DNA from: Oscillospiraceae bacterium
GTDB taxonomy: Bacteria > Bacillota > Clostridia > Oscillospirales > Oscillospiraceae
Assembly: GCA_022800665.1 (NCBI GenBank)
Contig: JAAWQS010000021.1
Location: forward strand, 1-39,378
Direction of reading: 5' to 3'
Length of the DNA stretch: 39,378 bases
The notes under the pieces are model-generated. The model did not search any database, was not told the DNA's origin, and worked only from the letters and a program-made list of their open reading frames with translations. Made by a program: the position numbers and the translations under genes. The number at the start of each line of letters is the position of its first letter. Positions within the stretch are counted from its first letter, which is position 1. Below, piece by piece: positions 13,213 through 21,489 of this stretch.

Positions 13213-15911
13213 CGGTGCTGAAGGTATCCAACGGCAGATGTATCCGCCGCCTGGGCGTGCGGTCCATGGGCGCGGCGCGGACGCGGAACATTGTAGCGGC
13301 GCTGGCGATTGCCCTGACGGCGGCGCTGTTCACGTCCCTGTTCACCATCGCCTCCTCTCTCAACGCCTCGTTCCAGCAGACGAACTTCCGCCAGGCGGGA
13401 GGCGACTGCCACGGCTCCTTTAAGAACTTAACCGCCAGTCAGGTAGAGGAGCTGCGTACGGACCCGCTGATTAAGGAGGGGGTAGCCCGGCTTTTTGTGG
13501 GGATGCCCTCGGACCAGCCCTTCCACAAGGCCCATGTGGAGGTGAGCTATCTGGAGCCCGCCGCCGCGCCCCACTATTTCTGCATTCCCCAGGAGGGCGG
13601 ACTACCCCAGGAGGGGAGCAATGAGGCGGCGGCAGACACCCGCGTACTGTCCCTGCTGGGGGTGGAACCGGAGATCGGGGCGGCGTTCACTCTTTCCTTC
13701 TATATTGACGATAACACCGCCCACCGCCAGCTTGTCACCCGCACCTTCACCCTCTCCGGCTGGTGGACGTACGACAGCGCAGTGGCAGCCAGTCATATCC
13801 TGCTGCCCCGGTCCGCCGCGGAGGAAATCTGCGCTCTGGGCAGCGGGGATTCCGCCTCCATGACGGGCAAATGGAATCTGGACGTGATGCTCTCCAGCAG
13901 CATGAACATCGCCTCGAAGCTCATGACGGTTCTGGAGAACCACGGCTATCAGTCGGAGGAACCGGCGGCGGCGAATTATATCGGCATTGGCGTCAACTGG
14001 GGCTACTCCGGCGCGCAGATGACCAACAGTATGGATGCCAGTACGCTGCTGGCAATAGCGGTTTTACTCCTGCTGATTATGTTCACGGGGTATCTGATTA
14101 TTTACAATGTCTTCCAGATATCCGTGACCAACGACATCCGGTTTTACGGTCTGCTGAAGACCATCGGGGCCACGGGGCGGCAGATCAAGCGCATCATCCG
14201 CCAGCAGGCCCTGCTGCTGAGCCTCATTGGCATCCCCATCGGTCTGCTGCTGGGGTATCTGGTTGGCAACCGTCTGACTCCTGTCATACTGGACAGAATA
14301 GACTATGGCTCCATGACCGCGTCCTTCAACCCGCTGATTTTCATAGGCGCGGCGTTGTTCGCCCTGGGTACGGTCTTTCTCTCCTGCGCCCGGCCTGGAC
14401 GGCTGGCGGCGAAGGTCTCGCCGGTGGAGGCGGTGCGCTGCACAGAGGGCGGGGGCAAGGCTGGAAAACAGAGACGCCGCCAGCGGAAAAATCTCTCCGG
14501 CGCGTCCCTGCCCCGCATGGCCTGGGCCAATCTGGGCCGCAGCCGTATCCGGACGGGGGTGACGGTGGTCTCCCTGACCCTGGCGGTGGTTCTGATGACC
14601 GTAACGTACACCTTTGCCACCGGCTTTGACATGAAAAAGTATCTGGCCCGTAACGCGGACGTGGACTTCATCCTGGCGGATGCCGTTTACTTCAATGTCT
14701 CCCGGTTGTTCTCAACGGCGGACGATGCCCTGCCGGAAGATGTCATAGCCCAGGTGTCTGCCGAGGGCGGCGCGGGCATCACGGAGAGCGGGCGCACCTA
14801 CGGTCAGGTGAGCAACATTCAGCAGTTTGTGCCGGAGGCGTGGTACCGCAGCGGCTTGAGCCGTTGGAACCCGCCGGAGGTTGTGGACTACGCGGTGGAG
14901 ACGGCTGTCCGGAACGATGCGGGGCAGCTGCTGGACCGTACGAAGATCTACGGCATGGAGGACCTGCCTCTGGACCTGCTGCGGGTGGTGGAGGGGGACG
15001 CCGCGCCCCTCTACGACCCCAGTCAGAATGCCGTTGCCGCAGTTCTGGAGGTCAACGACTACAACGAGCCCTATCCGGACAGCCACTGGGCGAAGGTAGG
15101 GGATACGGTGACGCTGCGGTATGTGGAGGAGCTGGAGTACTACTACCGCGACACCGGCGAGATCATCGAGGACATTGACGCCGTGTATGAAAGCCAGAGC
15201 AGCCGCCCCTACGCCTCCCGCCCCAAGGTCTACGAGGACCGGACGTATACCGTCTGCGCTCTGGTGGCGGTGCCGTCCACCGTCGGCTACCGCTTTTACG
15301 GCGCGGACCAGTACGTCATGAACGCAGATGTTTTCAAGCAGGACAGCGGCACGGACAGCATTCTGCACTGGTGCTTCAACACCACCGGCGAGGCGGAACC
15401 GGAGATGGAGGCGTTTCTGGCGGACTACACGGAGAATGTCCAGAGCTTCTGCGGATACGAGGGCCGGGCCGCCTACGAGAAGCAGTTCGAGGGCTTTAAG
15501 AGCATGTTTCTGATTATGGGCGGCGCACTGAGCCTGATTGTGGGTCTGGTGGGTACGCTGAACTTCCTCAACGCCATCCTCACCGGCATACTCGCCCGGA
15601 AGCGGGAGTTTGCGGTACTGCAATCGGTGGGCATGACGGGGAAGCAGCTGAAGACCATGCTGATCTATGAGGGGCTGTATTATACGGCGCTGTCGCTGCT
15701 GGTGTCCCTGGTTCTAACGGTGGCGTTAGGGCCGCTGATCGGACCCGCGTGCTCGGACATCTTCTGGTTCTTCTCCTACCGCCTGACCGTACTGCCCATC
15801 GCGGCGGTTCTGCCCGTCTTTCTTGCGCTGGGCGTACTCACGCCGCTGGCGGCGTACCGTTGGGCGGCGCGGTCCACCATTGTCGAGCGTCTGCGGGAGG
15901 CGGAATCGTGA
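13209..15911 (+). CDS. FtsX-family ABC permease with two large outer domains
   Basis: A 900-residue permease made of two repeats of the MacB/FtsX plan. A first span (about 28-50) leads to an extracellular domain (about 51-275), then three to four spans (about 278-395); a cytoplasmic Lys/Arg-rich linker (about 415-430) leads to another span (about 450-475), a second outer domain (about 476-760) and three final spans with 'GLVGTLNFLNAILTGILARKREFAVLQSVGM', the typical FtsX segment. 'IYNVFQISVTNDIRFYGLLKTIGAT' is the equivalent in repeat one. Its eight-span duplicated layout differs from the ten-span BceB type. Substrate unknown; the adjacent kinase suggests a role in peptide stress. Confidence 0.88.
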   Translation: MTVLKVSNGRCIRRLGVRSMGAARTRNIVAALAIALTAALFTSLFTIASSLNASFQQTNFRQAGGDCHGSFKNLTASQVEELRTDPLIKEGVARLFVGMPSDQPFHKAHVEVSYLEPAAAPHYFCIPQEGGLPQEGSNEAAADTRVLSLLGVEPEIGAAFTLSFYIDDNTAHRQLVTRTFTLSGWWTYDSAVAASHILLPRSAAEEICALGSGDSASMTGKWNLDVMLSSSMNIASKLMTVLENHGYQSEEPAAANYIGIGVNWGYSGAQMTNSMDASTLLAIAVLLLLIMFTGYLIIYNVFQISVTNDIRFYGLLKTIGATGRQIKRIIRQQALLLSLIGIPIGLLLGYLVGNRLTPVILDRIDYGSMTASFNPLIFIGAALFALGTVFLSCARPGRLAAKVSPVEAVRCTEGGGKAGKQRRRQRKNLSGASLPRMAWANLGRSRIRTGVTVVSLTLAVVLMTVTYTFATGFDMKKYLARNADVDFILADAVYFNVSRLFSTADDALPEDVIAQVSAEGGAGITESGRTYGQVSNIQQFVPEAWYRSGLSRWNPPEVVDYAVETAVRNDAGQLLDRTKIYGMEDLPLDLLRVVEGDAAPLYDPSQNAVAAVLEVNDYNEPYPDSHWAKVGDTVTLRYVEELEYYYRDTGEIIEDIDAVYESQSSRPYASRPKVYEDRTYTVCALVAVPSTVGYRFYGADQYVMNADVFKQDSGTDSILHWCFNTTGEAEPEMEAFLADYTENVQSFCGYEGRAAYEKQFEGFKSMFLIMGGALSLIVGLVGTLNFLNAILTGILARKREFAVLQSVGMTGKQLKTMLIYEGLYYTALSLLVSLVLTVALGPLIGPACSDIFWFFSYRLTVLPIAAVLPVFLALGVLTPLAAYRWAARSTIVERLREAES

Positions 15912-16016
15912 CAATCCGGCAAAGGTTCCTATAAAACGGCAAAACCTCCTCTTTACAAAAGGGGACAGCCGTTGTACAATACTTCATGGAAGCTTTCCAA
16001 TATCCCACCCGCTTGG

Positions 16017-16050
16017 GCCGCTGCCCCTCCAAAGGCAGCGGCTCCTTTTT
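16017..16050 (+). terminator. Terminator of ABC transporter operon
   Basis: A perfect 9-bp stem GCCGCTGCC/GGCAGCGGC (16017-16025 and 16034-16042) followed by TCCTTTTT. It is a clear intrinsic terminator 105 bp after the permease gene. Confidence 0.85.
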
Positions 16051-16078
16051 AGTTTCTCCATCTTTCAAGAAAAAGCAT

Positions 16079-16108
16079 AAAAAAACCAGCCCTGCGCATC
16101 AGGACTGG
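16079..16108 (-). terminator. Terminator of hup-divIC cluster
   Basis: On the minus strand an 8-bp stem (arms 16101-16108 and 16086-16093) is followed by seven T residues (16085-16079), directly after the divIC stop codon. Confidence 0.8.
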
Positions 16109-16109
16109 C

Positions 16110-16415
16110 TCACGTATTACTGAAGCGGAAAATTTTTTCTCCCGGCGCGGCCATACCCAGCTCGTCGCGGGCGATATCCTCAATCAAGCCCATGTCGTCC
16201 CGGTTGGCGATATCGTCCTCCAGCCGCCGGTTGGTCTCCTGCAGCTCCGCCAGCTGCGCGGCATAGCTCAGCTCTTCCGACCGGGCCATGCGCAGTTCCT
16301 GGAACAGATGGTACAGCTGAAAGAGCAGCAACACCAGCAGCAGTATCAGCAGCGGGAGGGCCATACGGCCGCCGGAATGCTTCACTTGCTTTCGTTTACC
16401 CTTCTTCGCGCCCAT
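16110..16415 (-). CDS. divIC: Septum formation initiator DivIC/FtsB-like
   Basis: A 101-residue bitopic division protein. A basic cytoplasmic start (MGAKKGKRKQVKHSGGR) is followed by one long hydrophobic span (about 19-38) and an outer coiled coil (about 40-76, 'AAQLAELQETNRRLEDDIANRD') and a conserved 'IEDIARDELGMAAPGEKIF' end, the DivIC/FtsB signature. DivIC works with FtsL and DivIB in the septal ring. Of several in-frame ATGs, 16415 is preferred because AAGGAG is 9 nt upstream; 16424 and 16442 are alternatives. It overlaps the end of yabQ, the order found in Bacillus. Confidence 0.87.
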   Translation of the reverse strand: MGAKKGKRKQVKHSGGRMALPLLILLLVLLLFQLYHLFQELRMARSEELSYAAQLAELQETNRRLEDDIANRDDMGLIEDIARDELGMAAPGEKIFRFSNT

Positions 16416-16866
16416 CTCCGTCATCTCCTTCCGCCGGTGCATTCCGCTTCCCGTACCGCTGAACCGCTCTCATTGTAACCGCACTCCGCCCGCGAATAAG
16501 GAGTTTTTTTGCGGTGCGGCAACATTTTTTTCCCGCGCCAACCGCGAGGCGCACCGGCGAGAGGAAAATTTGCAGCCAGAAATCCCAGATTGGCCGCAGC
16601 GTCCGGCTCAGCAGGCAGAAGAACAACACCGCGCCGCCCAGGACGCCCGCCAGAAAGAACAGGCGCAGCTCGCCGTCGCCCGCCATGACGAAGAAGAAGA
16701 GCAGGGAGAGGGAGGCCAGGCAGAAGAAGCCGTCCAGCAGGCAGCCCCACGCCTGTCCGCCCAGGGCCCGCACCGCCCGCAGCAGGTCGTACAGCAGGCC
16801 CAGCGCGCCGCCCAGCAGAATAGAGCGGAGGAACATAGCCAGCTGTTCCGTCAAAGCGATTTCCAT
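16396..16866 (-). CDS. yabQ: Spore cortex protein YabQ
   Basis: A 156-residue membrane protein with 'EQLAMFLRSILLGGALGLLYDLLRAVR' at the start, matching YabQ, and further hydrophobic segments at about 40-62 and 68-88; the C-terminal 50 residues are basic. YabQ localises to the forespore membrane and is needed for cortex formation in Bacillus. Its place between yabP and divIC matches the conserved order. The C-terminus is long and low-complexity. Confidence 0.85.
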   Translation of the reverse strand: MEIALTEQLAMFLRSILLGGALGLLYDLLRAVRALGGQAWGCLLDGFFCLASLSLLFFFVMAGDGELRLFFLAGVLGGAVLFFCLLSRTLRPIWDFWLQIFLSPVRLAVGAGKKCCRTAKKLLIRGRSAVTMRAVQRYGKRNAPAEGDDGDGREEG

Positions 16867-16872
16867 AGGCGG

Positions 16873-17181
16873 TCAACCAAACAGCCGCCGGAGGAAGCCG
16901 CCCTGTCCGCCGCCGGACGCCTTGTCCTCGTAGAGCAGGGTGTGGATGGAGCCATCCACGTGGAGCTCGCCGCCGTCCAGGTTCAGTTTCCCGATGTGCA
17001 GCTGCTCGCCGCCCACCACCAGCGTACCGGCGGTGGTAGCCATAACGATTTCCTCCTCGTCAAAGCGTTCCACCTCCTCCACGCCGGACACCACCAGCCG
17101 TTCCCGGCCATCCAGCTCCAGCCGGTGCTGCATGGCGCTCAGTTCCTCGTAAGGCATGAATAAAAGACCCCCCATATCCAT
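16873..17181 (-). CDS. yabP: Sporulation protein YabP
   Basis: A 102-residue soluble protein of the YabP/YqfC family, with 'HRLELDGRERLVVSGVEEVERFDEEEIVMATTAGTLVVGGEQLHIGKLNLDGGELHVDGSI' covering the domain (about residues 19-80). The family is sporulation-induced and required for spore development in Bacillus. The ATG at 17181 has GGAGAG 5 nt upstream. It is followed 6 nt later by yabQ. Confidence 0.88.
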   Translation of the reverse strand: MDMGGLLFMPYEELSAMQHRLELDGRERLVVSGVEEVERFDEEEIVMATTAGTLVVGGEQLHIGKLNLDGGELHVDGSIHTLLYEDKASGGGQGGFLRRLFG

Positions 17182-17244
17182 TGATTCTCTCCATGTATAT
17201 GGAGGGTCTGTCCGGTTTATAACTGCTTGTTCTAAGGAATGGCC

Positions 17245-17484
17245 TCAGATTTCCCGATACATGGCGGATGCGTCCGCCTTCCCGGCGTTTTCCAGCACGG
17301 CCAGCACTTCCACCCGCAGGGTGCGCTCGCCGAAGCGGATAGCGATTTCGTCGCCCACCTTCACCTCATAGGAGGCTCTGGCGGCGCGTCCGTTGACCGA
17401 CACCCGTTCATTGTCGCAGGCTTCGTTGGCCACGGTGCGCCGCTTGATGAGGCGGGAGACCTTCAGGTATTTATCCAGCCGCAT
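17245..17484 (-). CDS. rqcP: S4-domain ribosome quality control factor RqcP
   Basis: A 79-residue S4 RNA-binding protein ('MRLDKYLKVSRLIKRRTVANEAC', 'VSVNGRAARASYEVKVGDEI'). It matches RqcP (YabO/YlmH-type Hsp15-like), which stabilises P-site tRNA during RqcH-driven alanine tailing of stalled nascent chains on the 50S subunit. Its place between hup and yabP is the same as in Bacillus, where it was named yabO. Confidence 0.9.
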   Translation of the reverse strand: MRLDKYLKVSRLIKRRTVANEACDNERVSVNGRAARASYEVKVGDEIAIRFGERTLRVEVLAVLENAGKADASAMYREI

Positions 17485-17494
17485 AGGGGAGGGG

Positions 17495-17773
17495 TCAGGA
17501 CTGAGCGATGGCTTCCTTCAGGGCCTTGCCGGGCTTGAAGGCGGGGACCTTGGACGCGGGGATTGGGATGGCCTCTTTGGTCTTGGGGTTGCGGCCCATA
17601 CGGGCCTCGCGGCGTTTCACCTCGAAGGTGCCGAAGCCCACCAGACGGATTTCCTCGCCTTCCGCGAGGGTAGCGGTCATAGCGTCCAGGGCGGCGTTCA
17701 CAACGGTCTCGCAGTCCTTCTTAGACAGCGCTGTTTTCTCTGCGACCGTGCTGATCAACTCAGTTTTGTTCAT
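17495..17773 (-). CDS. hup: DNA-binding protein HU
   Basis: A 92-residue HU protein of normal length: 'MNKTELISTVAEKTALSKKDCETVVNA', then 'LVGFGTFEVKRREARMGRNPKTKEAI' (the DNA-embracing beta arm with the conserved RNP) and 'FKPGKALKEAI'. ATG 17773 is set by AAAGGAG 8 nt upstream. It compacts and bends chromosomal DNA. It leads the hup-rqcP-yabP-yabQ-divIC cluster. Confidence 0.95.
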   Translation of the reverse strand: MNKTELISTVAEKTALSKKDCETVVNAALDAMTATLAEGEEIRLVGFGTFEVKRREARMGRNPKTKEAIPIPASKVPAFKPGKALKEAIAQS

Positions 17774-17847
17774 ATAGTAGTCTCCTTTTGTTTCATTTGT
17801 TGACAATATTCTTCTAAAAATCCCATCCATTGCATAGATAGTGTCTA

Positions 17848-17876
17848 ATCTTATCATATTTTTCCCTCGCTTGCAA
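17848..17876 (-). promoter_or_regulatory. Promoter of hup
   Basis: On the minus strand TTGCAA (17871-17876), 17 bp, TAAGAT (17848-17853), giving a leader of about 70 nt that includes a further TTGTCA-like stretch and AAAGGAG. Confidence 0.65.
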
Positions 17877-17939
17877 GACTTTTATCCACAGAAGTCAATT
17901 TTTTTCATAAAATGCCCCAAAATCATCTCATGCAGATGA

Positions 17940-17968
17940 TTGACAACTTGTATTTCAGTTATTATAAT
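17940..17968 (+). promoter_or_regulatory. Consensus promoter of flavodiiron gene
   Basis: TTGACA (17940-17945), 17 bp, TATAAT (17963-17968): a perfect sigma-A promoter, implying strong expression. It diverges from the hup promoter 64 bp away. Confidence 0.88.
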
Positions 17969-18030
17969 AGATGGGAATTGCAGGGACGGCCTGTCCGGGC
18001 CGGTAAACTGAAGAAAGGAACGTATATAGA

Positions 18031-19197
18031 ATGAGTGAAAAACATATTTCCAACGCCATCCGCTGCGTGGGTGTAGACGACACCACCATCCGTCTGTTTG
18101 AGGGGCAGTACCCCGTGCCCAACGGCGTGTCCTATAACTCCTATGTGATTTTGGACGAGAAGGTGGCGGTGATGGACACGGTGGACCGCCGCGGGACGGT
18201 GTCCTGGATGCGGAATGTGGAGGAGGCCCTGGCCGGACGCAAGCCGGATTATCTGGTGATCCAGCACATGGAGCCGGACCACGCCGGAAGCATCGGCCTG
18301 CTGGCGGAGAAATATCCGGACATGACGCTGGTGGGCAACGCCAAGACCTTTACCATGTTCCCCAAGTTTTTCCCCGGCGAGTATACAGGCCGTCAGATCA
18401 CGGTGAAGGAGGGGGATACCCTCTCTCTGGGCAGCCATACCCTCCATTTTGTTATGGCGCCCATGGTCCACTGGCCGGAGGTGATGGTCAGCTATGAGGA
18501 CAGCGAGAAGGTTCTGTTTTCCGCCGACGGCTTCGGCAAGTTCGGCGCGCTGGAGCAGGAGGGGGAGTGGCTGGACGAGGCCCGGCGGTACTATTTGAAT
18601 ATTGTGGGTAAGTACGGTTCCCAGGTACAGGCTCTGCTGAAGAAGGCCGCCGCGCTGGATATCCAGACCATCTGTCCCCTCCACGGCCCTGTGCTGCGGG
18701 AGAATCTGGGCTATTATATCGGCAAGTACGACCTGTGGAGCCGCTACGAGCCGGAGGAGGAGGGGGCGCTCATTGCCTACGCCTCCATCCACGGCAACAC
18801 GGCCAAAGCCGCCGGTCTGATGCGCGGCATTCTGGAGGAGCAGGGCTGCAGGAAGGTCTCGGTGATGGACCTGAGCCGCTGCGACCAGTCTGCGGCGGTA
18901 GCGGAGGCGTTCCGGTACGGGAAGATGGTGGCAATGAGCAGCACCTATGACGGCGGCCTGTTCCCGCCCATGGACCAGTTTATGGCCCATCTCCGGGACA
19001 AGACCTACCGCAGCCGCCGGGTTGCCCTGATTGAAAACGGCTCCTGGGCTCCCTCTGCGGCCAAGCATATGCGGACGTTCCTGGAGGGAATGAAGGATAT
19101 TACAATCTGCAGTACGGTCCACACCATCCAGGGCGCGGTCAAGGACAGCGACATTGAAGCGATGAAGACCATTGCCAGCCAGCTGCTGGCGGAATAA
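18031..19197 (+). CDS. fprA: Flavodiiron protein (FprA type, O2/NO reductase)
   Basis: A 388-residue flavodiiron protein. The N-terminal metallo-beta-lactamase-like half has all diiron ligands in place: H79, E81, D83, H84 ('QHMEPDH'), H147 ('MVHWPE'), D166 ('SADGFG') and H218 ('PLHGP'). The C-terminal flavodoxin half begins about residue 245, with an FMN-phosphate loop 'ASIHGNTAKAA', 'STYDGGLFPP' and 'NGSWAPSAAKHM'. These enzymes reduce O2 to water or NO to N2O and protect anaerobes. No rubredoxin or flavin-reductase domain is fused. It stands as a single-gene unit between a perfect promoter and a terminator. Confidence 0.94.
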   Translation: MSEKHISNAIRCVGVDDTTIRLFEGQYPVPNGVSYNSYVILDEKVAVMDTVDRRGTVSWMRNVEEALAGRKPDYLVIQHMEPDHAGSIGLLAEKYPDMTLVGNAKTFTMFPKFFPGEYTGRQITVKEGDTLSLGSHTLHFVMAPMVHWPEVMVSYEDSEKVLFSADGFGKFGALEQEGEWLDEARRYYLNIVGKYGSQVQALLKKAAALDIQTICPLHGPVLRENLGYYIGKYDLWSRYEPEEEGALIAYASIHGNTAKAAGLMRGILEEQGCRKVSVMDLSRCDQSAAVAEAFRYGKMVAMSSTYDGGLFPPMDQFMAHLRDKTYRSRRVALIENGSWAPSAAKHMRTFLEGMKDITICSTVHTIQGAVKDSDIEAMKTIASQLLAE

Positions 19198-19207
19198 AGG
19201 CCCCATC

Positions 19208-19244
19208 AGGCACCCGCTCGCCGGCAGGAAGGTGACGGGTGCCT
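19208..19244 (+). terminator. Terminator after flavodiiron gene
   Basis: A perfect 9-bp stem AGGCACCCG/CGGGTGCCT (19208-19216 and 19236-19244) with an inner CTCGCC stretch, followed by TTGG. The T-run is weak. Confidence 0.65.
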
Positions 19245-19360
19245 TTGGTCCGTCCGGCAGCGGGCGGCGCCAGAGGGCGGATTTGTATAAAATTACCAAA
19301 TATGACGGGATTTTCAGATATCCGCCGGCGCGGACCAGAAAAAAAGATGGGAAGCGCGGC

Positions 19361-19389
19361 TTGACAAGTGGAGGGGATGCATTTATGAT
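19361..19389 (+). promoter_or_regulatory. Promoter of trmH-family/dprA/topA genes
   Basis: TTGACA (19361-19366), 17 bp, TATGAT (19384-19389). The leader of about 70 nt ends in GAGGAGGG before the methyltransferase ATG. Upstream, GGGCGGAT and ATCCGCC (about 19284 and 19319) form a further inverted pair of unknown meaning. Confidence 0.7.
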
Positions 19390-19463
19390 AGGAAAGCAAA
19401 CTGCAGGTTAAAGAAGAATTGGACTGGGGTCCATTGTATATGCATGGGAGAGGAGGGCCAGCC

Positions 19464-20222
19464 ATGAGAGAGCGCATCACCAGCCGCGCCAACCCCCTGA
19501 TGACCCATATTCGTAAACTGGCGTCGTCCCGCGCCTACCGGCAGAGCAGCGGAGCGTACATGGGGGACGGCGCCAAGCTGCTGGAGGAGGCCGTACGCTG
19601 GCGGGCCGCGCTGCAGTGCGTGGTCTGCACGGCGGACGCGGAGCTGCCGGAGCTGCCCGCCGGCGTGCGGCTGGCGGAGGTGCCCAGGGATGTGATGCGG
19701 TCCATCAGTCCCATGGAGGCCCCCCAGGGCGCGCTGTTTACCGCCGCCCTGCCGGACCAGACCCTGCCGGAGCGCCTGACCGGGAGCCGCTACCTGGCTC
19801 TGGAGGGCGTGCAGGACCCCGGCAATGTGGGGACCATCCTGCGCACGGCGGACGCCCTTGGCGCGGACGGCCTGCTGCTGCTGCCCGGCTGCGCGGACCT
19901 TTACAATCCCAAGACGGTCCGGGCGTCCATGGGGGCTCTGTTCCGCCTGCCCGTCTGGCGGTGCACCCTGGCGGAGCTGCGGGCGCTGGGCGAACGTTCC
20001 GGCCTGCCGCTGCTGGGTTCCGCCCTGAGTGCGGACGCGGCGGACGTGCGCCGTGCGGGCCTGGAGCGAGCGGTGACGCTCATCGGGAGCGAGGGGAGAG
20101 GGCTGAGCGGCGGCGCCCTGGCAATCTGCGGCGGAACGGTGCGCATTCCCATGCGGGAGCGGTGCGAGTCGCTGAACGCCGCCGCTGCCGCGGCTATCCT
20201 CCTGTGGGAGGGCTTCCGGTAA
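19464..20222 (+). CDS. TrmH/SpoU family RNA 2'-O-methyltransferase
   Basis: A 252-residue SPOUT methyltransferase. After an N-terminal substrate-binding part (about 1-105, with 'DGAKLLEEA') come the three SpoU motifs: 'ALEGVQDPGNVGTILRTADALGADG' (motif 1), 'NPKTVRASMGALFRLPV' and 'LIGSEGRGLSGG...VRIPMRERCESLNAAAAAAI' (motifs 2 and 3, forming the knotted SAM site). It would 2'-O-methylate a ribose in rRNA or tRNA; the exact target cannot be told from sequence (RlmB- and YsgA-like proteins look similar). ATG 19464 follows GAGGAGGG. Confidence 0.88.
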   Translation: MRERITSRANPLMTHIRKLASSRAYRQSSGAYMGDGAKLLEEAVRWRAALQCVVCTADAELPELPAGVRLAEVPRDVMRSISPMEAPQGALFTAALPDQTLPERLTGSRYLALEGVQDPGNVGTILRTADALGADGLLLLPGCADLYNPKTVRASMGALFRLPVWRCTLAELRALGERSGLPLLGSALSADAADVRRAGLERAVTLIGSEGRGLSGGALAICGGTVRIPMRERCESLNAAAAAAILLWEGFR

Positions 20223-20263
20223 AATCACTTCCCGCGCCGGAGGGCGGGGGGAAAGGAGACCAC

Positions 20264-21466
20264 ATGGCTGCATTGAAATATTGGCTGTGGCTGTCCCAGC
20301 TGTCCGGGGTGAGCAATCAGGTCAAGCTGGCGTTGCTGAACCATTTTAACGGCGAGCCGGACAGTATTTACCATGGGGACAAGGCGGAGTACATGCTGGC
20401 GGAGGGCATGACCGGTTCCGCTGCAGAAGCTCTGGAAAACAAGAGTCTGTCCGCCGCCGAGCGGGTCCTGGAGGACTGCGGGCGGATGGGCCTGCGGATT
20501 ATGACCATCCGGGACGGGGAGTACCCCTACCGGCTCCGCAACATTTACAATCCGCCCCTTCTGCTGTACGCCCAGGGGAGGGTCCCCCAGCTGGACAACG
20601 AGGTGGTCATCGCCATGGTGGGCAGCAGGAGCCTGTCGGCCTACGGGATGGAGATGGGGGAGAAGCTGGCCTATCAGCTGGCGTCGCGGGGCGCGGTGGT
20701 TGTGTCCGGACTGGCGGCGGGAGGCGATGCCTGCGCCCACCGGGGCGCGCTGCGGGCCGGCGGCTTTACAGTGGCTGTCATCGGCGGAGGCCACGACATC
20801 GTCTATCCCAGCGAAAACCGGCTGCTCTATGAGGACATAGCTGTCAGGGGCCTGATTCTGTCGGAGTATCCGCCTGGTACCGGCCACAAGGGAAGCCACT
20901 TCCCGGTCCGCAACCGGATCATCAGCGGCCTGTCCCTGGCCACCGTGGTTATCGAGGCCCCGCTGTCCAGCGGGACGCTGATTACCGCCAGCCACGCGCT
21001 GGACCAGGGCCGGGATGTGTTCGCCATACCGGGCCGTATGGACGACTGGCGCTGCGTCGGGAGCAACCGCCTCCTGCGGGACGGCGCGGGGGTGGTGACG
21101 GACGTGTGGGATATACTGTGCCACTACGTCCAGCAGTATCCCCACAAGATTCGGGAGGTGCGGCAGGAGGGCGCACGGCAGTTCGGCGGCGGGGCGGAGG
21201 TCAGAAAGGCGCCCCCGAAGGCGAAGCCAAAGCCAGAGCCGAAACTGCCGGAACTGGACCTGTCCCAGGACCACGGCATGTCCGAGGATCAGATTCAGGT
21301 TCTGCGCGCGCTCCAGAGCCGCAGTATGCAGATGGACGACATCATCGACCAGACGCAGCTTCCGGCCCAGCGGGTCTCGTCCGCGCTGACCATGCTGGAA
21401 ATTGACCAGAGAGTAACAGTGGAGAGCGGTAAGCGGTTCTGTCTTACCGTGACGCTGAAAAATTGA
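20264..21466 (+). CDS. dprA: DNA-processing protein DprA
   Basis: A 400-residue DprA/Smf protein. An N-terminal helical SAM-like part (1-90) is followed by the extended Rossmann fold with 'AMVGSRSLSAYGMEMGEKLAYQLA', 'VVSGLAAGGDACAHRGAL', 'GGGHDIVYPSEN', 'FPVRNRIISGLS' and 'LITASHALDQGRDVFAIPG'. A Lys/Pro-rich linker (about 310-325) leads to a C-terminal winged helix ('EDQIQVLRALQSRSMQMDDII'). DprA loads RecA on incoming single-stranded DNA during transformation. ATG 20264 has GAAAGGAG 5 nt upstream. dprA directly before topA is the Bacillus order. Confidence 0.94.
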   Translation: MAALKYWLWLSQLSGVSNQVKLALLNHFNGEPDSIYHGDKAEYMLAEGMTGSAAEALENKSLSAAERVLEDCGRMGLRIMTIRDGEYPYRLRNIYNPPLLLYAQGRVPQLDNEVVIAMVGSRSLSAYGMEMGEKLAYQLASRGAVVVSGLAAGGDACAHRGALRAGGFTVAVIGGGHDIVYPSENRLLYEDIAVRGLILSEYPPGTGHKGSHFPVRNRIISGLSLATVVIEAPLSSGTLITASHALDQGRDVFAIPGRMDDWRCVGSNRLLRDGAGVVTDVWDILCHYVQQYPHKIREVRQEGARQFGGGAEVRKAPPKAKPKPEPKLPELDLSQDHGMSEDQIQVLRALQSRSMQMDDIIDQTQLPAQRVSSALTMLEIDQRVTVESGKRFCLTVTLKN

Positions 21467-21489
21467 TAAGGAATTTATCGGAGGAAGGA

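Noticed and set aside
12538-15911. A BceAB-type bacitracin exporter
   Set aside because: The permease has a duplicated MacB/FtsX plan with two large outer domains rather than the ten-span, single-domain BceB plan, so only the general family is stated.
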